Assembly: GCF_020781835.1 (NCBI RefSeq) | Contig: NZ_JAJGNJ010000001.1 | Coordinates: 372,001-436,000, forward strand | Origin: Microbacterium testaceum | Lineage (GTDB): Bacteria > Actinomycetota > Actinomycetes > Actinomycetales > Microbacteriaceae | Reading direction: 5' to 3' | DNA length: 64,000 nt | Notes under the pieces: generated by a model | The model's database searches: none | The model's input: only the letters and a program-made list of their open reading frames with translations | Told to the model about the DNA's origin: nothing | Shown here: piece after piece, positions 19,831 to 28,455 of the stretch | Layout of the letters: the number at the start of each line of letters is the position of its first letter | Position numbering within the stretch: position 1 is the stretch's first letter | Made by a program: the position numbers and the translations under genes

Positions 19831-21615
19831 TCAGCCGCGATCGCGATCGCGGCGCTGCGGCCGGTCGCTGCGCTTCGCGGAGCGGCCGCCCTGATCGAGG
19901 CGCAGGTCGATGAGAACGCCCGAGATGCGCGTGTCGGTCAGGCGGTCGAGCGTGTCGCGCGACAGGTCGGCGGGGAGCTCGACGAGCGAGAAGTCCTGGC
20001 GGATCTGGATCGCTCCGAAGTCGTTGCGGCGCAGGCCCCCCTCGTTCGCGAGCGCGCCGACGATCTGGCGCGGCTCCACCCGCTGCCGACGTCCGACGGC
20101 GATGCGGTACGTCGCGAACCGACCGTCGCGCTCGCGACGGGGGCCGCCGTCGCGCCCGCCCTCTCGCGGTGCGCGGTCGCGGTCCCGGTCCCGGTCCCGG
20201 TCACGGTCGCGGTCCCGGTCACGGTCACGGTCGAAGCGGGGCTGCGCGATCGTCTCCTCCTCGAGGAGCAGCGGGGTGTCGCCCTGCGCCACCACCGCGA
20301 GCGCCGCGGCGACGTCGGCTTCGGGCACGTCGTGGTGCGCGACATAGTGCGCGACGACGTCGCGGAACGTCGCGATCGCGGCGGTGTCCTCGAGCGCGGC
20401 GGTGATCGCATCGTCGAAGCGGGTGAGGCGCGTGGCGTTGACGTCGTCGACGCTCGGCAGCGACATCTCGGTGAGCGGCTGGCGCGTCGCCTTCTCGATG
20501 GCGGTGAGCATGCGACGCTCGCGCGGGGTCACGAAGCTGATGGCATCCCCGGTCCGGCCCGCGCGGCCCGTGCGGCCGATGCGGTGCACGTACGACTCGG
20601 TGTCGATCGGCAGGTCGTAGTTGACGACGTGGCTGATCCGCTCGACGTCGAGGCCGCGAGCGGCGACGTCGGTCGCGACGAGGATGTCGAGCTTGCCCGA
20701 CTTGAGCTGGTTGACGGTGCGCTCGCGCTGCACCTGGGCGACGTCGCCGTTGATCGCGGCGGCGGTGTAGCCGCGGGCGCGCAGCTTCTCGGCGACCGTC
20801 TCGGTCTCGTTCTTCGTGCGGGTGAAGACGATCATGCCCTCGAAGTTCTCGACCTCGAGGATGCGGGTGAGGGCGTCGATCTTCTGCTGGTACGACACCA
20901 CCAGGTAGCGCTGCGTGATGCTCGCCGAGGTCGTGGTCTTGGTCTTGACCGTGATCTCTTCGGGGTCGTTGAGGTACTGCGCCGAGATGCGGCGGATCTG
21001 CGCGGGCATGGTGGCCGAGAACAGCGCCACCTGCTTGTCGGACGGGGTGTCGGCGAGGATCGTCTCGACGTCTTCGGCGAAGCCCATCTTGAGCATCTCG
21101 TCAGCCTCGTCGAGCACGAGGTACTTCAGCTCACTGAGGTCGAGCGTGCCCTTGTCGAGGTGTTCCATGATGCGGCCGGGCGTGCCGACCACGATGTCGA
21201 CACCGCGACGCAGCGCCGACAGCTGCTGGCCGTAGCCCTGGCCGCCGTAGACGGGGAGCACCGAGACACCCTTGATGTGCGCGGCGTACTTCTCGAACGC
21301 CTCGCACACCTGGAGCGCGAGCTCGCGGGTCGGGGCGAGCACGAGCGCCTGCGGGTTCTTGTGGCCGGTCTCCATCTGCGACAGCACGGGCAGCGCGAAC
21401 GCGGCGGTCTTGCCGGTGCCCGTCTGGGCGAGGCCCACGACGTCGCGCCCCTGCAGGAGCACGGGGATGGTCGCGGCCTGGATGGCCGACGGGGTCTCGT
21501 AACCGACGTCTTTGAGGGCCTTGAGCACGGCGGCATCCAGACCCAGATCGGCGAACGTGAGCTGCTCGGGGGCGGTGTCCGCCTCTGCGGAGGGGACGGG
21601 GGATTCGGATGCCAT
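19831..21615 (-). CDS. DEAD-box RNA helicase (DeaD/CsdA type)
   Basis: A 594-residue ATP-dependent RNA helicase, likely acting in ribosome assembly and mRNA turnover, often cold-induced. Motifs in order are the Q motif, Walker A AQTGTGKT, PTRELA, DEAD, SAT, and HRIGRTGRAG. The C-terminal third contains a run of Arg-Asp dipeptides, then a DbpA-like RNA-binding domain and a basic tail. The ATG at 21615 is probably leaderless (TACCGT at 21622-21627, 6 nt upstream); a GTG 7 codons earlier is possible. The Arg-Asp tract is a simple-sequence region likely to vary in length between strains. Confidence 0.93.
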   Translation of the reverse strand: MASESPVPSAEADTAPEQLTFADLGLDAAVLKALKDVGYETPSAIQAATIPVLLQGRDVVGLAQTGTGKTAAFALPVLSQMETGHKNPQALVLAPTRELALQVCEAFEKYAAHIKGVSVLPVYGGQGYGQQLSALRRGVDIVVGTPGRIMEHLDKGTLDLSELKYLVLDEADEMLKMGFAEDVETILADTPSDKQVALFSATMPAQIRRISAQYLNDPEEITVKTKTTTSASITQRYLVVSYQQKIDALTRILEVENFEGMIVFTRTKNETETVAEKLRARGYTAAAINGDVAQVQRERTVNQLKSGKLDILVATDVAARGLDVERISHVVNYDLPIDTESYVHRIGRTGRAGRTGDAISFVTPRERRMLTAIEKATRQPLTEMSLPSVDDVNATRLTRFDDAITAALEDTAAIATFRDVVAHYVAHHDVPEADVAAALAVVAQGDTPLLLEEETIAQPRFDRDRDRDRDRDRDRDRDRDRAPREGGRDGGPRRERDGRFATYRIAVGRRQRVEPRQIVGALANEGGLRRNDFGAIQIRQDFSLVELPADLSRDTLDRLTDTRISGVLIDLRLDQGGRSAKRSDRPQRRDRDRG

Positions 21616-21740
21616 GACTCCACGGTAGTCCGCCACCCCGGGAAACCCCCGTTCGGGACCGTGCGAGGGTCTAGCCTGAGCGGACGCGCCGACGGCGGCG
21701 CACCCGCGCCGGACGTCTCCGCGCGTTCACCGAAGGGTCC

Positions 21741-21746
21741 TAGCGT
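21741..21746 (+). promoter_or_regulatory. -10 box of leaderless promoter of the UMF1 gene
   Basis: TAGCGT followed by GAGCGAC (7 nt) and the ATG at 21754; the in-frame GTG at 21745 falls inside the box and is therefore unlikely to be the start. Confidence 0.5.
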
Positions 21747-21753
21747 GAGCGAC

Positions 21754-23136
21754 ATGTCCACTCCCGGCGCCGTGCCCGCGGCATCCACCCCTTCCACCGA
21801 CGGCCGCCGCCCGGTCTTGGCCTGGGCCCTGTGGGACTGGGGGTCGGCGGCGTTCAACGCGGTCGTGACGACCTTCGTGTTCAGCACCTACCTCTCGAGC
21901 ACGCTTTTCGTCGACCCGGCGATCGTCGCCGCGGCCGGTGATGACGACACCAACCCGGCGCTCGTGCGGGCGCTCGCCGACAACGCGAGCCTGGTGGGTA
22001 CGGCGCTCATGATCGCCGGCATCGCCGTGGCGCTGCTCGCTCCCGTCCTCGGCCAGCGCAGCGACGGCACGGGACGCCGCAAGCTGTGGCTGGGCGTGAA
22101 CACCGGCGTGGTCGTCGTCGCGATGGCCGCGATGGTCTTCGTCGAGGGGACGCCCGCATACCTCGTCCTCGGCGCGACGCTGCTGGCGGTGGGGAACGTC
22201 TTCTTCGAGTTCGCCAGCGTCAATTACTACGCGATGCTGTCGCAGGTCTCCACGCGCGAGAACATCGGCCGCGTCTCGGGCTTCGGCTGGGGCATGGGAT
22301 ACGTCGGCGGCATCGTGCTCCTGCTCGTGCTGCTCGTGCTGTTCATCCAGGGCTTCGGCGACCCGGATGCCGCGGGCCTGCTCGCCGTGTCGAAAGACGG
22401 CGGTCTCAACGTGCGGCTGGCGGTGTTGGCATCCGCGGTCTGGTTCGCCGTGTTCGCCATCCCGGTGCTCGTGCGGGTGCCCGAGATCCCGGTGCAGAGC
22501 CGTACGGTTCGCGTGGGTTTCTTCCGGTCGTACGCGGTGCTGTGGAACACGTTGCGGTCGCTTTGGCGCGACAGCCGCCCGGTGCTGCTGTTCCTCGTCG
22601 CCAGCGCGGTCTTCCGCGACGGTCTCGCCGGCGTCTTCACGTTCGGTGCGATCATCGCGGCGCAGGTGTTCGGGTTCTCCTCGACCGAGGTGCTGTACTT
22701 CGCGGTCGCTGCGAACGTCGTCGCGGGCATCAGCACGATGTTCGCCGGGCGCCTCGACGACCGTTTCGGCCCCAAGCGCGTCATCGTGTTCTCGCTTTCG
22801 GGCCTGATCGTGCTGGGCACCGTGGTCCTCTTCATCGGGACGTCGCAGCCGGCGTTCTGGGTCGCAGGGCTGGGGCTCGGCCTGTTCGTGGGTCCCGTGC
22901 AGTCGGCCAGCCGCACGTACCTCTCCCGGGCGACGCCCGAGGGTCGCGAGGGCGAGATGTTCGGCCTCTACGCGACAACGGGCCGCGCCGTGTCGTTCCT
23001 GGCCCCGGGCCTGTTCGCACTGTTCGTCGGACTCACGGGCGATACGCGTCTCGGCATCCTCGGCATCGTGCTGATCCTCGCCGTGGGCCTCGCGCTCATG
23101 ATCCCCGTGCAGAACCGCCCGGCCGCGATCCGCTGA
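21754..23136 (+). CDS. MFS transporter, UMF1 (Atg22-like) family
   Basis: A 460-residue integral membrane protein with about 12 transmembrane helices. The N-terminus contains LAWALWDWGSAAFNAVVTTFVF, the signature of the Atg22/UMF1 group, and the first cytoplasmic loop has GQRSDGTGRRK. The periplasmic or cytoplasmic substrate is unknown; yeast Atg22 releases amino acids from the vacuole, but bacterial homologues are unassigned. It is monocistronic and divergent from the helicase, with a 138-bp gap that holds both leaderless promoters. Confidence 0.85.
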   Translation: MSTPGAVPAASTPSTDGRRPVLAWALWDWGSAAFNAVVTTFVFSTYLSSTLFVDPAIVAAAGDDDTNPALVRALADNASLVGTALMIAGIAVALLAPVLGQRSDGTGRRKLWLGVNTGVVVVAMAAMVFVEGTPAYLVLGATLLAVGNVFFEFASVNYYAMLSQVSTRENIGRVSGFGWGMGYVGGIVLLLVLLVLFIQGFGDPDAAGLLAVSKDGGLNVRLAVLASAVWFAVFAIPVLVRVPEIPVQSRTVRVGFFRSYAVLWNTLRSLWRDSRPVLLFLVASAVFRDGLAGVFTFGAIIAAQVFGFSSTEVLYFAVAANVVAGISTMFAGRLDDRFGPKRVIVFSLSGLIVLGTVVLFIGTSQPAFWVAGLGLGLFVGPVQSASRTYLSRATPEGREGEMFGLYATTGRAVSFLAPGLFALFVGLTGDTRLGILGIVLILAVGLALMIPVQNRPAAIR

Positions 23137-23153
23137 CGCAGGCGGCGGGCGAG

Positions 23154-23216
23154 GCCGGGCTCCGGGCGGGGCCGGGCTCCGGGCGGGGCCGGACTCCGGG
23201 CGGGCCGGGCTCCGGA
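23154..23216. repeat. 17-18-bp GC-rich tandem repeat, four copies
   Basis: Four adjacent units of the GCCGGGCTCCGGGCGGG type fill part of the convergent gap between the UMF1 gene and the MarR-like gene. The flanking CTCCGGAG words can form hairpins. Confidence 0.75.
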
Positions 23217-23324
23217 GTCTCCGGCCGATTTCTGCCCTCGACCCGCGATCCGGCCTCCGACCGGCACCCATTCTCCGGAGTGCGGCACGCGTCCTCTTCA
23301 GGCACGCGGCCCGGATGCCGCGGG

Positions 23325-23840
23325 TCAGTCCTGCGGCCAGGCGTCGGCGAACTTGGCCAGGAGGCGTGCGAAGTCGGCGCGCTCGGCGTCGGTGAAGGAT
23401 GCCAGCGCGGAGCGCACGGCATCCCGTCTCCGGCCGCGGAAGCTCGAGACGAGGCGCTCGCCTTCGGCGGTGAGGCGCACGCGCAGGCGTCGGGCATCGT
23501 CGGGATCGGGCTCGCGTTCCACGAGCCGCATCTGCACGCCCTGCTGAACGAGGCGTGAGGCGCGGGGCTGATCGACGCCGACGGCGTCGGCGATCTCGCT
23601 CACCGACAGGGGGCCGGATGCCGCGAGCAAGGCGTCCAGCATGCGCAGGCGCGCGACTCCGGCGAACCTCCCCTGCCCAGGCTCGGCCCACGGCGGTCCG
23701 CCGGGGAACGCGTGCGGACCGTGCCCGCGATGGTCGTGCGGATGGTGGCCACCGAAACCTCCACCGAACGGCGGACGCGGCCGACGCCCGCGGAGCTTGG
23801 CGAGGGCGGCGGCGATCTCGTCGGCGGGGTCGGCGGTCAT
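23325..23840 (-). CDS. MarR-like regulator with Gly/His/Pro-rich N-terminal segment
   Basis: A 171-residue winged-helix regulator. Residues about 20-55 form an unusual segment rich in Gly, His and Pro (GGHHPHDHRGHGPH) before the MarR HTH (about 60-145, LSVSEIADAVGVDQPRASRLVQQG then the wing DPDDARRLRVRLT). The segment could bind metal such as Ni, Zn or Cu, though this is inference. The ATG at 23840 seems leaderless (TAAAGT 6 nt upstream). It is divergent from a second regulator with a similar low-complexity segment, and the shared gap carries repeated ACATGT palindromes. Confidence 0.85.
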   Translation of the reverse strand: MTADPADEIAAALAKLRGRRPRPPFGGGFGGHHPHDHRGHGPHAFPGGPPWAEPGQGRFAGVARLRMLDALLAASGPLSVSEIADAVGVDQPRASRLVQQGVQMRLVEREPDPDDARRLRVRLTAEGERLVSSFRGRRRDAVRSALASFTDAERADFARLLAKFADAWPQD

Positions 23841-23846
23841 GCATCG

Positions 23847-23913
23847 ACTTTACATGTCGATTGACAAGCATTCGGAATACATGTCACAGTACATTCGTTG
23901 TCACATGACATGT
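23847..23913. promoter_or_regulatory. Operator cluster between two MarR-like genes
   Basis: The palindrome ACATGT occurs at 23852, 23879 and 23908, and TGTCA-CA-TGACA at 23899-23910. TTGACA at 23861 reads towards the plus-strand gene. The sites overlap the minus-strand -10 box ACTTTA (23847-23852), so autoregulation by one or both MarR-like proteins is likely. Confidence 0.65.
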
Positions 23914-23947
23914 ACCGGCGGACCTTCCGCCCACAAAAGGAACTCCC

Positions 23948-24724
23948 ATGACCACCTCCACACCTCTGGATCCCCGCAGCCTCGCCCACCGCCTCACCAC
24001 GGTCGGACACGCGCTGCACCACCGCCTGTTCGCGCAGCTGCGCGACAGCGACCTCCACCCCAAGACCGTCCTGCTGCTCCGCGCGATCGACGGCCGGATC
24101 GACGCTCCGTGGATCGCCGATCGCCTCGCCCGCGGCGGCAAGCGCCTCACCTCCCTCGCCGAGCGAGGGTGGATCGAGCGCACCGACGGCGGCTGGGCGC
24201 TGACCGACGAGGGTCGCGCCATCCTCGACCGCGTGGATGCCGACCGCTCGGCGATCCTCGCCGACGTTCCGGCCGAAGAGCTCGAGCGGCTCGTCGCCGC
24301 ACTCGACGTCGTGTCGGCTGCCCTCGGCGTCGATGACGCCGACGCGGCCCCGTTCGTGCCGTTCGGGCGCGGGCGCGGCTTCGGTCCCGCCGGACGCAGC
24401 TTCGGTCCCGGCTTCGGCGGGCACGGGTTCGGTCCTGGCCCCGTCGGCTTCGGCTCCGGTGCCCGCAGCTTCGGCCCGGGCTGGCGCCACGACGCCGAGC
24501 ACCACGGCCGGCGCGGCGCCGACGGGCACGGCGACGGCGAGCAGCCCGACCCGCGCGACCGCGCGGGTCACGGCCGCGGGTGCGACCCTCGCCGCGGTGG
24601 ACACGGACACCACCGCGGTCACGACCGCCGGGCGGCGCAGCGCGCCTACGAACGCGGCTTCGACGCCGGGTTCAGCCGCGGCCGCGGGTCGTCGGCATCC
24701 GGTGAGTCCACGGCATCCGAGTGA
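23948..24724 (+). CDS. MarR/PadR-like winged-helix protein with FG- and GH-rich C-terminal tail
   Basis: A 258-residue protein. Residues about 10-115 form a winged-helix domain (HRLTTVGHALHHRLFAQLRD, then GGKRLTSLAERGWIERTDGGW). Residues about 137-175 contain repeated GFGP/SFGPG words, and about 180-225 are rich in His, Gly, Arg and Asp. The last 25 residues (RAAQRAYERGFDAGFSRGRG) form a basic amphipathic segment. The Shine-Dalgarno AAAGGA is 8 nt before the ATG. The tail looks intrinsically disordered and possibly metal-binding. Regulated genes cannot be named; the divergent MarR-like gene is the best candidate. Confidence 0.8.
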   Translation: MTTSTPLDPRSLAHRLTTVGHALHHRLFAQLRDSDLHPKTVLLLRAIDGRIDAPWIADRLARGGKRLTSLAERGWIERTDGGWALTDEGRAILDRVDADRSAILADVPAEELERLVAALDVVSAALGVDDADAAPFVPFGRGRGFGPAGRSFGPGFGGHGFGPGPVGFGSGARSFGPGWRHDAEHHGRRGADGHGDGEQPDPRDRAGHGRGCDPRRGGHGHHRGHDRRAAQRAYERGFDAGFSRGRGSSASGESTASE

Positions 24725-24730
24725 TCACCG

Positions 24731-24793
24731 ATAAACGCTCTCCCCGACGAGAAACGCGTGGTCAGCGTGTTTCTCGTCGCGGGAAGCGTTTAT
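24731..24793. repeat. CATAAACGCG palindromic element, copy B
   Basis: Outer arms ATAAACGCT (24731-24739) and AGCGTTTAT (24785-24793) enclose inner arms CGACGAGAAACGC and GCGTGTTTCTCGTCG. The inner word CGACGAGAAACGCG also lies in the loop of copy A. It occupies a convergent gap, so it may serve as a two-way terminator. Confidence 0.75.
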
Positions 24794-24820
24794 GCCGAGA
24801 TGCGAGAACGGCCCAGCGGC

Positions 24821-25426
24821 TCAGCCCCCGGTGGAGCCGGCGTCGCTCGTGCCGACGTCGGTGCGGTGGAAATTGAGCGCCGAGCGCGACGCGGTGGGGC
24901 CGCGCTGTCCCTGGTACCGGTTGCCGTAGGGCCCCGAGCCGTACGGGTTCTCGGCGGGCGAGGTGAGGCGGAAGTAGCAGACCTGCCCGATCTTCATGCC
25001 CGGCCACAGCTTGATCGGCAGCGTCGCGACATTGGACAGCTCGAGCGTGACGTGTCCGGAGAAGCCCGGGTCGATGAAGCCCGCGGTCGAGTGGGTCAGC
25101 AGCCCCAGTCGCCCGAGCGATGACTTGCCCTCGAGCCGCGCGGCGACGTCGTCGGGCAGGGTCACGCGCTCGAACGTCGAGCCCAGCGCGAACTCGCCCG
25201 GGTGCAGGATGAACGGTTCGTCCGGTTCGACCTCGATCAGGCGCGTGAGCTCGGGCTGATCCTCGGCGGGGTCGATGAACGGGTACTTGTGGTTGTCGAA
25301 CAGCCGGAAGTAGCGGTCGAGGCGCACATCGACGCTCGAGGGCTGCACCATCGCCGGATCGAAGGGGTCGAGCCCCAGGCGCCCTTCGGCGAGTTCGGTG
25401 CGGATGTCGCGATCGGAGAGCAGCAC
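24821..25426 (-). CDS. dcd: dCTP deaminase (dUMP-forming type)
   Basis: A 201-residue trimeric dUTPase-fold enzyme that deaminates dCTP to feed dTMP synthesis. The start [23 protein letters not shown] and the core [21 protein letters not shown] then [16 protein letters not shown] (about 100-135, with the catalytic Glu in ELSN) are diagnostic. In actinobacteria the enzyme commonly also acts as dUTPase, which fits its sequence type. The start is GTG at 25426; TAGGCT lies 4 nt upstream and no Shine-Dalgarno is evident. It is convergent with the MarR-like gene and divergent from tRNA-Gly. Confidence 0.95.
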   Translation of the reverse strand: MLLSDRDIRTELAEGRLGLDPFDPAMVQPSSVDVRLDRYFRLFDNHKYPFIDPAEDQPELTRLIEVEPDEPFILHPGEFALGSTFERVTLPDDVAARLEGKSSLGRLGLLTHSTAGFIDPGFSGHVTLELSNVATLPIKLWPGMKIGQVCYFRLTSPAENPYGSGPYGNRYQGQRGPTASRSALNFHRTDVGTSDAGSTGG

Positions 25427-25494
25427 GCGCCCAGCCTAGGGCGTGCCGCGCTTCGGCCGGCTGCGGCCGCATCGCCGAACGGACACGTTTCGCC

Positions 25495-25553
25495 CGAACG
25501 CACACGTTCCGGCCGCGTGGAACGTATGCTCTCGACCGGAACGTGTGCGTTCG
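25495..25553. repeat. 18-bp perfect inverted repeat between dcd and tRNA-Gly
   Basis: CGAACGCACACGTTCCGG (25495-25512) and CCGGAACGTGTGCGTTCG (25536-25553) enclose a 23-nt loop. Flanking ACACGTTTCGCC and ACGGGAAACACG extend the pairing with mismatches. It lies in a divergent promoter region, unlike the CATAAACGCG elements, so an operator or repeat-element role is possible. Confidence 0.8.
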
Positions 25554-25621
25554 ACGGGAAACACGGAACCCGGATGCCACGCGAGACGCTGTTATGCTGA
25601 CGGAAGTGCCGTACGGCGCTC

Positions 25622-25692
25622 GGGGCTGTAGTTCAATGGCAGAACTTCTGCTTCCCAAGCAGACAGCGCGGGTTCGATTCCCGTCAGCCCCT
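25622..25692 (+). tRNA. tRNA-Gly (anticodon CCC)
   Basis: A 71-nt cloverleaf: acceptor GGGGCTG pairs with CAGCCCC, D arm TAGTTCAATGGCAGAA, anticodon stem TCTGC/GCAGA with loop TTCCCAA (anticodon CCC), and T arm GCGGGTTCGATTCCCG. The CCA end is not encoded. It reads GGG codons. Confidence 0.97.
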
Positions 25693-25696
25693 CCCC

Positions 25697-25736
25697 TGCC
25701 CTCGCGGGCGGCCGTCGGCCGCGCGGGAGGGCTTTC
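25697..25736 (+). terminator. Rho-independent-like terminator after tRNA-Gly
   Basis: A GC-rich hairpin with arms GCCCTCGCGGGCGGCC and GGCCGCGCGGGAGGGC and a GTC loop is followed by TTTCGTG. The arms contain a few mismatches but the stem is strong. Its position just after the tRNA fits. Confidence 0.6.
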
Positions 25737-25833
25737 GTGTTCGCCGCGGGTCGAAGCGTTACGCCGCGGCAGGCTCCGCGGCGCCGCCCGCCGCCCGCAC
25801 GGCGGCTGAGCGCAGGGCGGGCCGCGCCCGGCC

Positions 25834-28344
25834 TCAGTGGTGCGCGGGATGCCGCCGCTCGAGCGCAGCACCCTCCACGTCGACGTTCGGGATGATGCGG
25901 TCGAGCCAGCGGGGCAGCCACCACGCCGACCGGCCGAGCAGGTGCATGACGGCGGGCATCAGCAGCATCCGGACGACGAACGCGTCGAGCAGCACACCCA
26001 CCGCGAGGCCGAGGCCGAACGACTTGATGATCACCGCCTCGCTCGTGACGAAACCGCCGAAGACGGCGATCATGATGATCGCTGCGGCGATGACGACGGT
26101 GCGTCCGGCGCGGAAGCCCTGCGCCACGGCGAGCCGCGCGGGCGACCCGTGGACGAACGCCTCCCGCATGCCGGTGGCGAGGAAGAGCTGGTAGTCCATC
26201 GCGAGCCCGAACAGGATGCCGACCAGGATGACCGGCAGGAAGCTCAGGATCGGTCCGGTCTGATGGATGCCGAGGAGCGGACCGAACCAGCCCCACTGGA
26301 AGATCGCCGTCACCGCACCGTAGGTGGCGAACAGCGAGAGCACGAACCCGCCGGTCGCCACCAGCGGCACGAGGAGCGAGCGGAAGACCATGACCATGAT
26401 GAGGAACGACAGTCCGACGACCACCGCGAGGTAGAGCGGCAGGATGTCGGCGAGCCCCTCGGAGATGTCGATGTTGATGGCCGCCTGGCCGGCGACCCCG
26501 AGCGCGATGTCGCCGTCGACCGGTGGCAGCGCGCGAAGATCCCGCACGAGACGCTCGGTCGACTCGCTGCTCGGGCCCTCGCTCGGGACCACCTGGAATG
26601 CCGCCAGGCGCGAGTCGTCGGAGACCGCGACGGGAGCGACCGCGACGACGTCGTCCTGCGCGGCGAGCACGCGCGCGACCTCCAGCTGCGCGTCCTGCAC
26701 CTCATCGTCGTCGAGCCCCTCGGGCAGATCGGCGGTCACCAGGAGCGGGCCGTTCACGCCCTGGCCGAACTCGCGCTCGGTGATCGTGTAGGCGCGGTAC
26801 GCCGTCGAGTCCTCGGCCTCGGAGCCGCCGTCGGGCAGCCCGAGCCGCATCGACAGCGCGGGGATCGCGATGACCAGCAGCGCCACGATCGTGACGGCCA
26901 CCGTGACAACGGCCCGGGTGCCGGACATGGGCCGCACCCGCGACCGCGGCGTCTCGGGGGTGTCGGCGGCCTGCACGGCACGCGCGAGTGCGCGCTTGCC
27001 GAGCACCCGCCGCCCGGCGAGCCCGAGGAACGCCGGGATGAGCGAGACCGCGATGAGGACGGCGATCGCGACGCTGATCGCCCCGGCCGTTCCCATCAGG
27101 CCCAGGAACGGGATGCCGGTGATGTTCAGGGCCATGAGCGCCACGACGACGGTGGTCCCGGCGAAGACGACGGCCGTGCCCGCGGTGCCGTTGGCCAGCC
27201 CGATGGACTCGACCACGTCGGCGCCGTGGAGCAGCTGACGCCGATGGCGGTACACGATGAAGAGCGCGTAGTCGATGCCCACTGCCAGCCCCAGCATGAC
27301 GCCCAGGAACGGGGTGACGGATGCCATCTGGATCACGCCCGAGAACGACAGCGTGGCCATGGCGCCGATGGCGACACCGACGAGCGCGGTGACGATGGGG
27401 AAGGACGCGGCCAGCACCGAGCCCAGCACGACGACCAGCACGATGGCGGCGATCGCGACGCCGATGGCCTCGCCCACACCGAGGATCTCGGGGACGCCCT
27501 GCGAGATGTCGGTCGAGATCCCCACCTCGACACCGTCGATCGGGGTCGCCTCGAAGTGCTCGATGACGGCGTCCTTCGACTCCTGGGCGAGCTCGAGGCG
27601 GGGCTCGGTGAACGAGACGTTCACGATCGCGGTCGATCCGTCCTCCGAGACGACGCGGATGCCGTCGGCGTACGACAACAGCTCGGCCCCGCGCTCCAGC
27701 TGGGCTTCCGAGGCGTCGAGGGTCGCCAAGCCGTCGCGCACCTGCTGTTCACGGGCGTCCAGTTCGGCCTTCCCGGCGTCGAGCTGCGCCTGCTGCGGCT
27801 CGATCGCGGCGAGTCCGGCGGCGCGTTGCGCTTCCGGCGCGTCTTGCAGCTGCGCGCGGGCGGCATCCAGCTGGGCCTGGCCCGCCTCGAGCTGCTGACG
27901 CGCTGCATCGATCTGCTGCTGGCCGCTCTCGGCCTGCGCACGACCCGCGTCCAGTTGCGCGCGCCCGTCCTGCACCTGCTGGCGACGGTCGGCGAGTTCC
28001 TGGGACGTCGCGAACGGGTCGATGACGTCGGCCACGTCGGGCAGGTCGCGCGCCGACTCGACGAGCGCGGTGATCTCGTCGCGCTGATCGTCGCTGAGGG
28101 GCGAACCGTCTCCGGTCGAGAAGACGATGGTGCCGCTCGCGCCGCTGAAGTCGGGCAGCTCCTTCTCGAGCTCGGCGATGACGTCCCCGGATGCCGTTCC
28201 GGGGATGTCGAAACTCGACGACAGGCCCTTGAAGCCGACGAGGAAGCCGCCGACGGTCACGGCCAGGATCAGCGTCCAGGCGACGATGACGATCCACGCG
28301 CGCCGTGCGGCGAACGTCCCCAGGCGGTGCAACAGCTCGGCCAT
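25834..28344 (-). CDS. MMPL/RND family membrane transporter
   Basis: An 836-residue protein of the MMPL subfamily of RND transporters, predicted to export lipids or drugs using proton flow. It has 12 membrane helices in two repeats of 1+5, with a large outside loop after helix 1 and another after helix 7. The first loop holds a heptad-like coiled coil of AQLDAG words (about 115-230). The conserved GLAVGIDYALFIVYRHR (helix 4) and GLAMDYQLFLATGMRE (helix 10) carry the Asp-Tyr pairs of the proton relay. ATG at 28344 is preferred over 28350 because AAGGA lies 6 nt before it. It is divergent from a TetR regulator that probably controls it. Confidence 0.9.
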   Translation of the reverse strand: MAELLHRLGTFAARRAWIVIVAWTLILAVTVGGFLVGFKGLSSSFDIPGTASGDVIAELEKELPDFSGASGTIVFSTGDGSPLSDDQRDEITALVESARDLPDVADVIDPFATSQELADRRQQVQDGRAQLDAGRAQAESGQQQIDAARQQLEAGQAQLDAARAQLQDAPEAQRAAGLAAIEPQQAQLDAGKAELDAREQQVRDGLATLDASEAQLERGAELLSYADGIRVVSEDGSTAIVNVSFTEPRLELAQESKDAVIEHFEATPIDGVEVGISTDISQGVPEILGVGEAIGVAIAAIVLVVVLGSVLAASFPIVTALVGVAIGAMATLSFSGVIQMASVTPFLGVMLGLAVGIDYALFIVYRHRRQLLHGADVVESIGLANGTAGTAVVFAGTTVVVALMALNITGIPFLGLMGTAGAISVAIAVLIAVSLIPAFLGLAGRRVLGKRALARAVQAADTPETPRSRVRPMSGTRAVVTVAVTIVALLVIAIPALSMRLGLPDGGSEAEDSTAYRAYTITEREFGQGVNGPLLVTADLPEGLDDDEVQDAQLEVARVLAAQDDVVAVAPVAVSDDSRLAAFQVVPSEGPSSESTERLVRDLRALPPVDGDIALGVAGQAAINIDISEGLADILPLYLAVVVGLSFLIMVMVFRSLLVPLVATGGFVLSLFATYGAVTAIFQWGWFGPLLGIHQTGPILSFLPVILVGILFGLAMDYQLFLATGMREAFVHGSPARLAVAQGFRAGRTVVIAAAIIMIAVFGGFVTSEAVIIKSFGLGLAVGVLLDAFVVRMLLMPAVMHLLGRSAWWLPRWLDRIIPNVDVEGAALERRHPAHH

Positions 28345-28455
28345 CGGCATCCTTCGGCTCGTAGACTCGGTGGCCCGCAGCCGAGGCCACGAGGGGCATA
28401 GGCTGCCCGTGGAAAGATAACACGCACCGTCTCGTCTCGACTGACAGGAGGCTCC

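Noticed and set aside
19438..23136. Very long open frame of 1232 codons on the plus strand
   Set aside because: Its first two thirds run antisense to the helicase and through the GC-rich repeat; only the UMF1 transporter part (from 21754) has protein-like sequence.
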